Shown here: positions 40,324 to 50,214 of the stretch, in pieces
Position numbering within the stretch: position 1 is the stretch's first letter
Layout of the letters: every line of letters starts with the position of its first letter
NCBI RefSeq assembly: GCF_004135365.1
Contig: NZ_CP035492.1
Span: 1,178,001-1,242,000, forward strand
Length of the DNA: 64,000 nucleotides
Source of the DNA: Paenibacillus protaetiae
Lineage (GTDB): Bacteria > Bacillota > Bacilli > Paenibacillales > Paenibacillaceae
Reading direction: 5' to 3'
Notes under the pieces: model-generated
The model's input: only the letters and a program-made list of their open reading frames with translations
Told to the model about the DNA's origin: nothing
Databases searched by the model: none
Translations under genes and position numbers: made by a program

Positions 40324-40552
40324 AGAAAGCAGCTCCCTTAGCATCATATTTTTGTTTAGGACAAGGATTTTTTGCCGCATTATATACTTTCTTCGTTATT
40401 ACCATATGTCCCTTTAATAGGGCAATATTGGTTCAATTCTGTTTCGGTTCCTCACCCGGAGAAGGCTGCCTGTCCTCCTTGTCGTACATAAGATTGGCAC
40501 AACGGGCTTTGGCGCGAACCGCAATCGAAACGACATAACATTGTGTCATCTA

Positions 40553-40578
40553 TAAAAAAAAGCCCTGCAAGAGGGCTT
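40553..40578 (-). terminator. Intrinsic terminator of the collagen/YVTN gene
   Basis: AGCCCT pairs with AGGGCT around CTTGC, followed by a T run of eight on the minus strand. Confidence 0.88.
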
Positions 40579-40586
40579 AGCAATCC

Positions 40587-42047
40587 TTATGGGTTGACCG
40601 CTACATCAAAAGGAAAGGCTGAAACCGGGATCGTAGCCACCACTGTGTTGGTTAAGCCATCAATGACTGACACGGTGTTGCTTCCCGAGTTAGCGACATA
40701 TATCAGATTTTTCTTCACATTCACATCGAGGCCGAACGGAGCAGTCCCTACAGGAATCGTTGCGATGACCGATTGGCTGGAACCCCGGATGACTGATACG
40801 GTATCGCTGCCTCTGTTCGTCACATAGATCAAATTGGTCAATGGATTGACGGCAACCCCAAACGTGCCCGTGCCAAGACCTGTTGTGATCGTCGTTATGA
40901 CAGTGTCGGTCGCGCCGTCAATGACGCTTACGCTGCTTCCGCTGCCATTGTCAAAGTTCGGAACATATATCAGATTCGTTGCCGGATTCACCGCTACGAA
41001 GCCGGGATCTGCTCCGACAGGTATAGTGGTGATGACTGCATTCGTAACGCCGTTAATGACCGAGATATTGTTGTTTGACGGCCCGTTCGCTACATAGACC
41101 CTGTTCGTAATGGGGTTGGCATCTACTCCACCCGGAGCAATCCCTACCGTAATGTTTTGCAGGAGTGTATTGGTCGTGCCGTCGACAACCGAGGTGCTGC
41201 TAGATGCAACGTTCGTTACATAGGCAAGGTTGGTGGACGGATTGTAAGCAACCAGATTTGGAAGGTCGCCGACGGGTGTAGTTGTAATAACTGAAAAAGT
41301 CTCGCCGTCGATAACCGAAATATTGCTGCCGAACCGGTTGACGACATAAATATGATTCAATTCCGGATTAACATCAACGCCGCGCGGCGCGACACCGACA
41401 GGTATGGTTGCAATAACCGTATTGGTCACGCCGTCAATAACGTTGGTCACATCTGCAAACTGAGCTGTGACGTAAATCAAATCAATTTCGGGCTCTACGG
41501 GTCCTGTTGGACCGGTTGGACCTTGCGGACCGGTTGGACCTTGCGGGCCGGTTACGCCTTGCGGACCGGTTACGCCTTGCGGACCGGTTACGCCTTGCGG
41601 GCCGGCTGGACCGATTAAACCCGTATCGCCTGTCTCGCCGCGCGGACCAATCGGTCCGGTTGCGCCTGCTGCTCCTGCCGGGCCGGCTGTTCCTGCGACG
41701 CCTTGCGCACCAGCAGGCCCGGCTGGACCCGCGGGGCCTGGTCTGCCTTCCGGCCCTTCAGGACCACGCGGTCCCCTCGGTCCGCGGCAGATCACGATGC
41801 ATTTTTTCAGATGGCAGCTTTTTTTCCGGCGGCACAATTTTTTCCTTCTGCAGCATTTTTTCCGTTTTTTCTCTTGCTTTTTTTTACGCGGCGGCTTGCA
41901 TACAACAATTTTACCGCAGACCGGAACTGGCTTTAGAAGCAGGACAGTACCCGTGGAAGGCTTGTGTCGGGGGTTCTGCTTGATGCCGGAAGCGCATTTT
42001 CTTTTCCGGCCAGCTATTTTTTTCTTTCGTAATCGATAGGCTCCCAT
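40587..42047 (-). CDS. Collagen-like stalk fused to a seven-bladed YVTN beta-propeller
   Basis: This 486-residue protein has three parts. Residues 1-88 are very basic and Cys-rich ([12 protein letters not shown], then [17 protein letters not shown]). Residues 89-184 are 32 unbroken Gly-X-Y triplets. Residues 187-486 are seven YVTN repeats of about 42 residues (LIYVTN, then VSVIDGxTNTVxxTIPVG), enough for a complete seven-bladed propeller. No signal peptide, membrane span or sortase signal is visible. AAGGAGG 9 nt before the ATG sets the start. The Cys-rich basic head could cross-link into a spore layer with the propeller displayed outward (inference). A prolyl 4-hydroxylase and a decayed YVTN paralogue lie just beyond the VOC gene. 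Confidence 0.93.
   Translation of the reverse strand: MGAYRLRKKKIAGRKRKCASGIKQNPRHKPSTGTVLLLKPVPVCGKIVVCKPPRKKKQEKKRKKCCRRKKLCRRKKSCHLKKCIVICRGPRGPRGPEGPEGRPGPAGPAGPAGAQGVAGTAGPAGAAGATGPIGPRGETGDTGLIGPAGPQGVTGPQGVTGPQGVTGPQGPTGPQGPTGPTGPVEPEIDLIYVTAQFADVTNVIDGVTNTVIATIPVGVAPRGVDVNPELNHIYVVNRFGSNISVIDGETFSVITTTPVGDLPNLVAYNPSTNLAYVTNVASSSTSVVDGTTNTLLQNITVGIAPGGVDANPITNRVYVANGPSNNNISVINGVTNAVITTIPVGADPGFVAVNPATNLIYVPNFDNGSGSSVSVIDGATDTVITTITTGLGTGTFGVAVNPLTNLIYVTNRGSDTVSVIRGSSQSVIATIPVGTAPFGLDVNVKKNLIYVANSGSNTVSVIDGLTNTVVATIPVSAFPFDVAVNP
41521..41610 (-). repeat. Five tandem 18-bp repeats in the collagen stalk
   Basis: Five direct copies of an 18-bp unit (plus strand CCTTGCGGACCGGTTACG with small variation) encode [12 protein letters not shown] hexapeptides. 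The array could change copy number by slippage and vary stalk length. Confidence 0.9.
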
Positions 42048-42252
42048 ACGCTCAAACCTCCTTATTCGCTTACTGTATAATAAGAAATACTAGTTGTTTT
42101 GGAGTGAGCATTTGGTGCCTGTCATATCGCCCTTTTTTCGGCTTTCCGCTGCGGCATTTCCCGGCATCTATATAAGAGGCTCTTGTACGGGATAGACACT
42201 TCGCAAGCGTTTGATAAGAGCGCATCCGCGCAGGTCTGCTTCCGTTGGAAAT

Positions 42253-42283
42253 AAAAAAAGAGCCCTGTCAAAGGGACTCTTTA
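42253..42283 (-). terminator. Intrinsic terminator of the SRPBCC gene
   Basis: AAAGAGTCC pairs with GGGCTCTTT (one G-T pair), followed by a T run on the minus strand. Confidence 0.8.
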
Positions 42284-42330
42284 GATGCCGCTTATAGCTA
42301 TGCACGGCCTTGCAGCCTGATCTTCTCCTT

Positions 42331-42750
42331 TTAGGAAAAGAGCTGATGAAGCTCGCCGCACCATTTGCTCCAGCCATACTTAGCGCCTTCAAGGCCATGC
42401 ACATTCGCAAATCCGGTTTGTTCGAGATGAAGGTTCACTTTCCCGTCTCCTAAATCCTGCAGCGTCCAGTTGACCGTATGTTTTTCCCCGCCGCTTGCCC
42501 AAGTGTAAGACAGCCGGTTCGGTTCCTCTACCAGAAGCACTTCGCCTTCAATGATGCCATCCCAATATTCGGACGGCTGCGTACGGAATTGAAACCGATG
42601 CCCCACTACAGGTTCGAAATTATTGCTCATCGCTTCACCGGTATGGATGTTAGCCACCCATTTTGCAAGCTTGCCTGAATCCGTTAAAGCGGACCACAGC
42701 TTCTCGATTGATGTTGTGTATTGAAAATCCAAAGATAATGCTAAACTCAT
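42331..42750 (-). CDS. SRPBCC (AHSA1/START-like) domain protein
   Basis: This 139-residue protein has the START-like hydrophobic-ligand fold of the AHSA1 family: DFQYTTSIEKLWSALTDSGKLAKWV, later GEVLLVEEPNRLSYTWASGGE, and the C-terminal helix GWSKWCGELHQLF. Such proteins bind a lipid or aromatic ligand or act as accessory factors, often next to an ArsR-type regulator, which is not seen here. The ATG at 42750 follows GGAGGAG with good spacing; the upstream Met codons lack a ribosome site. Its promoter is near-consensus and covered by two operator-like palindromes, so it is probably tightly repressed and inducible. Confidence 0.88.
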   Translation of the reverse strand: MSLALSLDFQYTTSIEKLWSALTDSGKLAKWVANIHTGEAMSNNFEPVVGHRFQFRTQPSEYWDGIIEGEVLLVEEPNRLSYTWASGGEKHTVNWTLQDLGDGKVNLHLEQTGFANVHGLEGAKYGWSKWCGELHQLFS

Positions 42751-42851
42751 CTTTTCTCCTCCTCTAATAAGCAATTTCATAAAAAACGTCATGCTGCTGT
42801 TTGTTTTCGTTCACAACATCTTCATCTAATGAGTTGTTGCCACTTACATTA

Positions 42852-42903
42852 GACACCATTTGGTGGCGATTTGATTATATGACACCGTTTAGTGTCGTGT
42901 CAA
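42852..42903 (-). promoter_or_regulatory. Near-consensus promoter with two palindromic operators
   Basis: The minus strand carries TTGACA (42898-42903), an 18-nt spacer and TATAAT (42874-42879). The palindrome GACACTAAACGGTGTC (42881-42896) fills the spacer. A second copy, GCCACCAAATGGTGTC (42852-42867), lies just past the -10, with centres 29 bp apart. A dimeric repressor is expected; its gene is not adjacent. Confidence 0.75.
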
Positions 42904-42940
42904 CCTGTTTTAAGAAGCTGGCCTTACCAAATAGGCGTAT

Positions 42941-42992
42941 CGAAAAAGGGGAGGTGACAGCCTGCCAAACGGCAGCCTGTCACCTCCCCTTT
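42941..42992 (-). terminator. Long-stem terminator of the RMD1-family gene
   Basis: A 16-bp perfect stem (AAAGGGGAGGTGACAG at 42945-42960 with its complement at 42977-42992) is followed on the minus strand by TTTTT. The inner loop can extend through CTGCC/GGCAG. Confidence 0.85.
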
Positions 42993-43076
42993 CCCCGCAT
43001 CTATCGCGGATTGCATTCCTGTTATGAAGCGCAGCCTATGCAGGCGGACTCTTCAAATTATCGTTTAATGGCAGCG

Positions 43077-43922
43077 TCAATCAATAATTCCGGTCACTTG
43101 CAGAACGGTAATCGCAAGCTCGCTCACAATTAGGATGACGATAATCCATTCCACAAACAAACCGCGAATCGAGTGGCTTATCGTTGAGAAGCCGTCCATG
43201 ATCCGGTACAACATCTCCGTCTTGCTTTTCATAATGGCATAACGGTCATTCATTTCGAAAAACTCCAGCATCCGGTCGTAAAACTCGGCCGCACTGCTGC
43301 TCGTCCAAGTAATGTCCGGCTTATCCAGAATCATAACATAGGAAATCATATTATATTCATGCCGCATAATTGTAGCCGTTGTACGTGCCAGCTCCTTTTT
43401 GCCGAGCCGCAAATTCGTTTTATCCAGGCGATCAATCATATTTTCCAGCTTATCGTGAATTTTGCCGAGCTGCTCCTCGATTTTCTCGAGCGCTGCAGAC
43501 TTCGCCAGCACCGTTGCTATCAATTCCTCATGGAAAGGCTCGATTTCGTTAACGACAACGTACTCGTCAGTCAGGTCCGTTACGCCTTGCGCATCGGTGC
43601 GAAGGCTGTAATCATCTGTATATCGGTCCGCTTCAGCTTCATTGATGTCCGGCTCGAACGTGCGCAAATAGCGGACAAAAGGCAAAAAACCTTCCTTGGA
43701 CGGGTCATTGACGAAGACGACGCTGCCAAATGAGAAGACAAGCACCTGCTGGGATTCGTCCACCTTGTTCCGCAAAATTTTGTGCAGCGCTTCGCCTTTA
43801 AGAATGAGCGGTTCCTCCCAAGTAAACTTCTTCGGGATCCCGCAGTCAACGGCGATTTTGTTAAGATCAATTTCATTGGTGACAGCGTAAGCTTTGAACG
43901 TAACGTCTTTCATTTTGCTCAC
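43077..43922 (-). CDS. RMD1/YagE (DUF155) family membrane protein
   Basis: This 281-residue protein of the RMD1/RMND1 family is known from mitochondria and bacteria and has no settled bacterial function. It has a soluble N-terminal part (about 1-130), a helical region with coiled-coil character (EKIEEQLGKIHDKLENMIDRLDK), the conserved ITWTSSSAAEFYDRMLEFFEMNDR stretch, and one C-terminal transmembrane helix (EWIIVILIVSELAITVLQV). The translated start is a GTG at 43922; the ATG at 43913 is an alternative. A long-stem terminator follows, so it is a single-gene unit. Confidence 0.88.
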   Translation of the reverse strand: MSKMKDVTFKAYAVTNEIDLNKIAVDCGIPKKFTWEEPLILKGEALHKILRNKVDESQQVLVFSFGSVVFVNDPSKEGFLPFVRYLRTFEPDINEAEADRYTDDYSLRTDAQGVTDLTDEYVVVNEIEPFHEELIATVLAKSAALEKIEEQLGKIHDKLENMIDRLDKTNLRLGKKELARTTATIMRHEYNMISYVMILDKPDITWTSSSAAEFYDRMLEFFEMNDRYAIMKSKTEMLYRIMDGFSTISHSIRGLFVEWIIVILIVSELAITVLQVTGIID

Positions 43923-44337
43923 TCTCTTTTGCTTAGTATGGTTTGGTTAAGTATAACGTTCGTTCGGCAATCATTCATTCCTGCAAGCTATTTGTACATT
44001 GTATATGAAACCCAATGAAAATTACACCTTTTTATGTAAAAACAGCCCATACGGCTCACAAGGCTTGTCTTGCTTTCAGCCCTATGCGGCTCCCGTCCTG
44101 TTCCAAATGACAAGCCGCTCCATCCCTTCCCCCTTCATCAAGCCCCTTCGCCTCATTTCAACAAATGCGCTCCTGGCTTCTCACGGGGAAGCCTTCGCTT
44201 GCTCCGGACAGCAAAACACCTCCAAAGTTGTCTGCTGCGTCATACGGAGCAACAGCGATTTGGAGGTGTTCTGATTGTTTCCCCTAGCGGATCGTCTAAT
44301 CCCAGCTAGTCTTCGCTTTGTATGATGGCAAAATGGA
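43923..44337. other. Non-coding stretch with xylanase terminator
   Basis: No convincing gene is seen in these 415 bases. The part next to the xylanase gene holds its terminator (44213-44272). The remainder is probably the upstream region of the RMD1 gene. Confidence 0.6.
44213..44272 (-). terminator. Terminator of the xylanase gene
   Basis: A perfect 12-bp stem (AACACCTCCAAA paired with TTTGGAGGTGTT) with a 32-nt loop and a TTTT tail on the minus strand, about 65 nt after the stop. Confidence 0.7.
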
Positions 44338-47300
44338 TTACAGGGATTGCATTAGCAATTGATACAAAATAACAGCTGCCTGAGCGCGTGTTGCAGTTCC
44401 CTTAGGCTCAAAATTGCCGTTGCCGATGCCATTGATGATTCCCGCTTGCTGCATCGCATTCACCGCTTCGGATGCGTAACCGGCAATGTCCTGCCCATCA
44501 CGGAAGCCGGCTGCCGGGTTTGCTTCGTTCAGCGTAATGCCTGCTTTCTGAATCGCCCGGTATGCCATGGCGGCCATTTCCTGGCGGGTAATCTTGTTGT
44601 TGATGCCAAACGATCCGTCAGTCAACCCGGACACAATGCCAAGCTGCTGGGCCGAAGCGATCGAGTTGTAGTACCATGCACCTGGATTAACATCCGAGAA
44701 GCTGCTTGTTGCTTCCGCTTGGTTCAGGTCTAGCGTAAGCATTAGCATTTGGATGAATTCGGCTCTTGTAATCGTTTGGTTTGGCGCAAATGAATCTTTC
44801 GACACGCCGTTTACAATGCCGCGGGCAGCCAGTCCTTCGATACTGTCGCTTGCCCATGCGACTGCTTTTACATCGTTGAAGCTTACCGGATTGGCGATTG
44901 CAGCGTATTTGCTGAAATGCTTCGCGTTGAACTCCGCCATGCCGGTATTCTGGTTATATCGCCCATTTTTGACAACCTCAAGCTTGCCATCCTCCGACAA
45001 ATAATAGATCACGATTTGGTTCGGGTTCTCGCCAGCCTTCAGTGTGTACGGAATGGCAACTTTCACCGGCTGGCCTTGGCTGAAGCTTGTCATCTTCCGG
45101 CCGCCGACTGTCAGGCTGAAGTCCAGTACCGTATTGGAGCCTATAATGCCGCGTACTGCATCAGACAGCGTATTGTTGTCTGCTTGTGCAACATGCAATT
45201 CAACATTGCCAATGGTTGCGGCATCCTTGAGTAACGATACAGGCAGCTGCACGGACGCCAGCCCAAAGGAAATTTCAATGTGCTGTATGCCCGCCTCCAC
45301 GGCTGCTTTCACCTGATCAGCCGGTATGGAGATGGTAATCTGCTTCGCATCGCCGGCACCTTGAACTTTCAGCTTCAGGATTCCATCTTTCGCTCCTGGC
45401 AGAGCCTTCTTCAAATCTTCGAACGAAGCTTTGGCATTCCCGTTTGCATCCACATCTGCTTTCACTTCGCCAGGCTGACCGGCCGGTGAGGATGGCAAAG
45501 GATCCGTATGGCTGCTTTCACGATTCGTAGTTGCTTGAGCAGCTGCGGATTGTTCAGATTCACCGCTGTCATTAACAGCCGTCACCTTGTAATAGTAGGT
45601 AGTCGAAGCTGACAGGCCGCTGTTCTGATACTGGGTGCCAGTAATCAGCTGCGCATTGATTTTGCTGTAATCCCCGTTGGCAGAAGCTGCGCGATAAACG
45701 TTATATCCCGTTGCATGTTCCGAAGCAGTCCAGCTGAGGCCGATTGCGCTGCTGCTTTTCGCTTGCGCAGAGACACTTGCCGGTGCAGCAGGCGCTGCCG
45801 GCGTTTCTGCTTGCTTCGGCCAATTCACCAGTACCTCATCAGGCGCGCCACCGGTACCGATCTTCTCGATTTTGATCCAGTTGATGGAGAAAGCGTTGCC
45901 GCCGCCTCCGCCGCGGATGCCGATGTTGCCAATCAGGCCGTTCGCGGATTGTGAACCGTCCAATTGGATTTCCGTCGTTAAGGTGTAGCTTCCGGCATTC
46001 ACCATGCCGCTGTTAAAGTATGCCGGAATGGCGGCGGCAACTTGGCTTGCCGAATACGGGTGATCGTTGACCACCGCTCCGTCGGCATCGGTGTAACCGC
46101 CGTTGGAATCATCTTTGAGCCAGCGCACGCGAATCGAAGTTGTGCCTGTTGCCGTGTAATTAAAGCTGAGACGGTATGTCGCATCCTTCTCCGGCGTGAA
46201 GGCTACTTTGCCGTCAGCGCCTGCGGTAGACCAAGGCCACTCGTTTGCGTTATTGCCCAGGATGATATTCGCGCCGGTCCAAGCGTCTCCTTTGCCCGCA
46301 TCATAAACGTAGACACCGTCAACAGGCACTTGTTCCGGTCCGGTCTCCGGCTCAATGTACTCATGCGTTGCAAGGAATGCATCTGGATCCAGCACCGCCA
46401 CAAGCGATTGTTTCGCCAGTCCGTCCGAGTTGAACAGCAGCGCAAATTCTCCGGCACGCCAGCCGGTGACCGCATCTCTTACCCCGCAAATGCTTACGCG
46501 ATCGATAACTTTCGGGTTATCCGTCGTATTGGCCGGGCCGGTGGCGTACTTTTTGTAAATCTGGAACAACTCGGCGAATTTCACAGCCTGATTGTTCTCA
46601 TTCTCTGGTGTAAGAACCCCGATCGGCGGGCTGCCGATATCCATCTCCGTAATGTGGATGCTCACGCCCGGAAGCGTTGCAAACAGCTTGATGGAATTCT
46701 CGACATCCTCGGCATTCGTGGTCAGATTATAGTGCGATTGCATCCCGATGACTTCAATCAAAGGTTTGCCGTTTGGACGGGTGCCTGCATACTTTTCGTT
46801 AATAGCTTTGACCATAGCATAGACGGTTTGGGCTTTGGCAGGCGAATCAAGCCCAAAGTCATTGTAGATCAGCTTGACATCCCAATTATGGCTGTCGACT
46901 ACTCTGGCCGCTTCCTTAAACGCTTCCTCAACCCACTCCGAGCCAAGCGCCGTGTACCAGCCTTCCCTTTAGCCAGCGAAGCTTCCCAGTCGTTCGGGTT
47001 TGCGGTGCCAATCGCTTCATTAACAACATCTATGCCCGCAAGGCGTCCGCCGTAATGCTCCAGTACATTATCAATATGGGACTTCAGATTGTTCAGGGCC
47101 GTTTCTTTGTCGTAATTGCCCGGCTGATCGTATCTCGCCGGCGGCGCGTCCCACATCCACGTTGGCGTTTGCGAATGCCATGCCAGCGTATGCCCGTAGA
47201 AAATCATGTCCGGATTTTTGCCGGCAAGGTTGTTAAACGCATTGTCAGCACCGTCGAACGTAAAGACGCCTTTGACATTTTGCGTGCTTTCGGGCTTCAT

Positions 47301-49745
47301 CTCATTGCCTGGCGTATAAGCTGCGAAATTGTAGAGCAAGGCATTGTTTTCACCCGATCCAAATATCCCCATTGTAAAATAATCCTTGTAGATGTCTTTC
47401 AGCGCGGGATATTTATCATAGGTTTGGCCTGCAGGCGGAATTACAACGGAAGGCTCTTCCGGTTCAACGACAGGCTCGTCAATGCCTTCCGGCCAATTGA
47501 CCAGCAGCTGGTCGGGTGCGCCGCCGGTACCGATCTTCTCGATTTTGATCCAGTTGATTACAAAGCTGCTTCCTCCGGCACCTCCGCGGACCGCAATGTT
47601 CCCGATCAAGCCGTCAGCCGGCTGAGAACCGTCCATCGTTATTTCAGTTGTTAAAGTATAAGTGCCGGCGTTCACCATGCCGCTGTTAAAATAAGCCGGG
47701 ATTGCGGCAGCGACTTGACTTGCCGAATACGGATGATTATTGACTTCAGCATTATCTGCTGCGGTGTAGCTGCCGTTGGATTCATTTTTAAGCCAGCGAA
47801 CACGTATGGCGCTTGTCCCCATAGAAGTGTAATTGACCGCGACACGGTATGCAGCGTTTTTCTCAGGGATAAAGGCCACTTTGCCGTCTGCGCCGGCCGT
47901 TGACCAAGGCCAAGCGTTAGCGTTATTGCCCAGTATAATATTGGCGCCGCTCCAGTCGTCTCCCTTGGTGGTGGAGTAAATATGAACACCTTCCGTTCCG
48001 GCTTTCGGAACGCCGTCCGGCCAATTGACCAGCAGTTGATCTGGCATGCCGCCGGTGCCGATTTTCTCCACTTTGATCCAATTGATCGAGAAGCTGTTGC
48101 CGCCGGCTCCACCGCGGATAGCGATATTCCCAATCAAGCCGTCAGCCGGCTGGGAACCATCCAGCGTAATTTCATTAACCAGCGTATAGCTGTTGCCGGT
48201 TGACATGCCGCTGTTGAAATAAGCGGGGAATGCGGTGGCAACTTGATCCGCCGAATACGGGTGATTATTGACTTCAGCATTATCAGCTGCAGTGTAACTG
48301 CCGTTTGATTCGTCTTTAAGCCAACGAATACGGATCGAATTCGTTCCAAGCGAAGTCAAATTAACGGAAATACGATACTTGGCGTTCTTCTCGGGGGTAA
48401 AAGCCGCTTTGCCGTCTGCCCCGCCCGTCGACCATGGCCACGCAGCAGCATTATTGCCCAGTATAATATTCGCACCGGACCAGCTATCCCCTTTGCTAGT
48501 ATCATAGACGTAAACGCCGTCGATATGCTTCGTTTGTCCCTGATCCGGATCATCAGTAATCGGATTATTCGCAAGGTAGGCATCGGGGTCCAACACTGCT
48601 ACCAATGCCTCTTTGGCCGTTATATTTGATCCGTCAGGCGCGTTGAACAGAAGCGGCAACCCGTCTTTTTTCCAGCTGTCGCCGTCATTCGTGCCCCAGA
48701 AGGTCACGCGTTCAATCACCTTCGGGTTATCGGTCGTATTCGCCGGACCCGCTGCGTATTTTTTGTAGATTTGGAAAAACTGCGCGTATTTTTGCGCTTG
48801 CGCCACAGCTTGTTCCGAAGTAAGAGTGCCCAAATTAGGCCATTCCATATCGAGTTCGGTGATGCTGATGTTTACATCCGGCAGCGTCGAAAATAATTGA
48901 ATTGAAGCTTCTACATTTTCGGGTTTCGTGTTGCTGTTGTAGTGCTCCTGCATGCCGATGCCTTCAATCAGCGGTTTGCCGTTCGGACGCAAACCGGCGT
49001 TGCGCTCGTTAATGTCTTTAACCATTGCGTATACTGTTTGAGCTTTTGCCGGATCGTCGAGACCAAAATCATTATAATACAGCTTGCAGTCCCAGCCGTT
49101 TTCATCAATGATTTTAGCCGCTTCCTGGAAAGCCAGCTCCACCCAATCCGGCCCGAGTGCCAGCGCCCAGCCTTCACCCTTATCCAATGAAGCTTGCCAG
49201 TCATTCGGGTTCGCTCTGCCTACAGCTTCGTTGACTACGTCAATGCTGTACAGCTCCCCGCCGTATTTGCGGAGAACGGTGTCGATATGCGTCTTGAGAT
49301 TGTCAAGAGCGGTATCGCGATCGAATGCAGGCGCATCCCACATCCAGCCAGGCGTTTGCGAGTGCCAAGCGAGCGTATGCCCGATCAGATGAATATCGCT
49401 GGACAAAGAGGTTACGTTGCTGAATAAGTTGTCCAGATTATCAAACGTAAACTGGCCTTTGACATTTTGCACGCTCTGGGGTTTCATCTCGTTCTCAGGC
49501 GTGTAGGCATTGAAATTGTAACGGATCAAGTCCGATCTGGAGCCGGTCAATGGCCCAACCGTACCGACCATAAAATATCCGTCGTATACATCCTTCAGCG
49601 CCGGATATTGATCATAATTCAGCCCAGAAGGCGGAATCTGCTCCTCATCGCCCGAACCGTTCTCAGCTGCCGCCGCGAAAGTAGCAAATGAGGAAAACAT
49701 CGCAGCGATAAGGATAAGAGAAATGTACCGCTTCCAATTTCGCAT
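44338..49745 (-). CDS. Multimodular cell-surface endo-1,4-beta-xylanase with two GH10 domains and SLH anchor (frameshifted)
   Basis: With one base restored at 46965-46967 this is 1802 residues. The order is signal peptide (1-27), GH10 domain 1 (43-400; acid/base Glu in DVVNEAVG, nucleophile in ITELDMEW), carbohydrate-binding-type modules 1 and 2 (407-572 and 585-750), GH10 domain 2 (773-1110; DVVNEAIG and HITEMDIG), module 3 (1140-1303), fibronectin-III domain (1312-1408), a beta-rich spacer, and three SLH repeats (about 1625-1801, ending RAQAAVILYQLLMQSL). It would bind the cell wall and cut xylan outside the cell; both catalytic domains keep their Glu pairs. The break is in a G run after ASLAKG. 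AAGGAGG precedes the ATG. Confidence 0.92.
45835..46325 (-). repeat. Carbohydrate-binding-type module, copy 3
   Basis: One of three homologous segments of about 490 bp within the xylanase gene (the others are at 47495-47990 and 48030-48525). Each runs from a DGVYVYD-like strand to VNWP at the protein level, with WPWSTGGADGKAAFTPEK, then NHPYSASQVA and SINWIKIEKIGTGG. Confidence 0.85.
47495..47990 (-). repeat. Carbohydrate-binding-type module, copy 2
   Basis: The middle copy lies between the first module and GH10 domain 2. It is very similar to copy 1 at the DNA level, which suggests recent duplication or gene conversion. Confidence 0.85.
48030..48525 (-). repeat. Carbohydrate-binding-type module, copy 1
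   Basis: The first copy follows GH10 domain 1 directly. The three copies may mispair in assembly or recombination. Confidence 0.85.
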
Positions 49746-50108
49746 GTTAAGGTATAGCCTCCTTTATTTCATTTTTTTCAAAGTATCAGGAAAGCACTAT
49801 GATAATTACGGATTAGATGCCGCCCCTTTAGCATTGGTCATAAACAAATGTATACCGGATTCCTCCCTGTTCATTTATAGTCTTCATCCTGCAGGAGCTA
49901 TAGAATAGCCGTTCGGATGAATGCGCTTTCATATTACCATTGTACTTGTTCAGCTGGAAGCATTCTTCCAATATATCACTGAATGATTCTCAATTATTGC
50001 GATTTTTACAGTTACGCATAAACAGAAAAAAGCTGCAGCATCGTGCTTATTGGCATTTTGCCGCAGCCAAAAAAGGGCGGAGACACGCCTTTTTACCGCC
50101 AAACGCGA

Positions 50109-50136
50109 ACCCCGAATTTCGCAGGCACATATACTG
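50109..50136 (+). promoter_or_regulatory. Possible sigma-K-type promoter before DUF11 protein 3
   Basis: An AC dinucleotide (50109-50110), a 17-nt spacer and CATATACTG (50128-50136) resemble the sigma-K pattern AC-N16-CATAnnnTA. This is a weak consensus, so it is a candidate only. Confidence 0.35.
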
Positions 50137-50150
50137 ACGTGACACACGTC
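50136..50150. promoter_or_regulatory. 15-bp palindrome GACGTGACACACGTC
   Basis: A perfect 6-bp inverted repeat with a 3-bp centre lies just after the candidate promoter of DUF11 protein 3. It is suitably placed for a dimeric regulator. Confidence 0.4.
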
Positions 50151-50214
50151 TGCCCAAATTTGCATTAAAAATGGGCTGCGTCCATCCATGAACGTTTTAA
50201 AGGAGGAATTCCTT

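Larger units (their letters stand above)
49746..50214. other. Divergent upstream region of the xylanase and DUF11 protein 3 genes
   Basis: No gene is supported. The stretch holds two terminator-like hairpins near 50026-50093 (a GCTGC/GCAGC stem and a GGCG/CGCC stem flanked by A and T runs), the sporulation-type promoter candidate at 50109-50136 and the 15-bp palindrome at 50136-50150. The hairpins do not match any riboswitch core that I recognise. Confidence 0.55.

Noticed and set aside
41521-41610. Short direct repeats resembling a CRISPR array
   Set aside because: The 18-bp units are contiguous without spacers and encode Gly-X-Y triplets.
50026-50093. Two hairpins before DUF11 protein 3 considered as a riboswitch
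   Set aside because: No conserved core of a known riboswitch was recognised; they look like terminators or read-through blocks.
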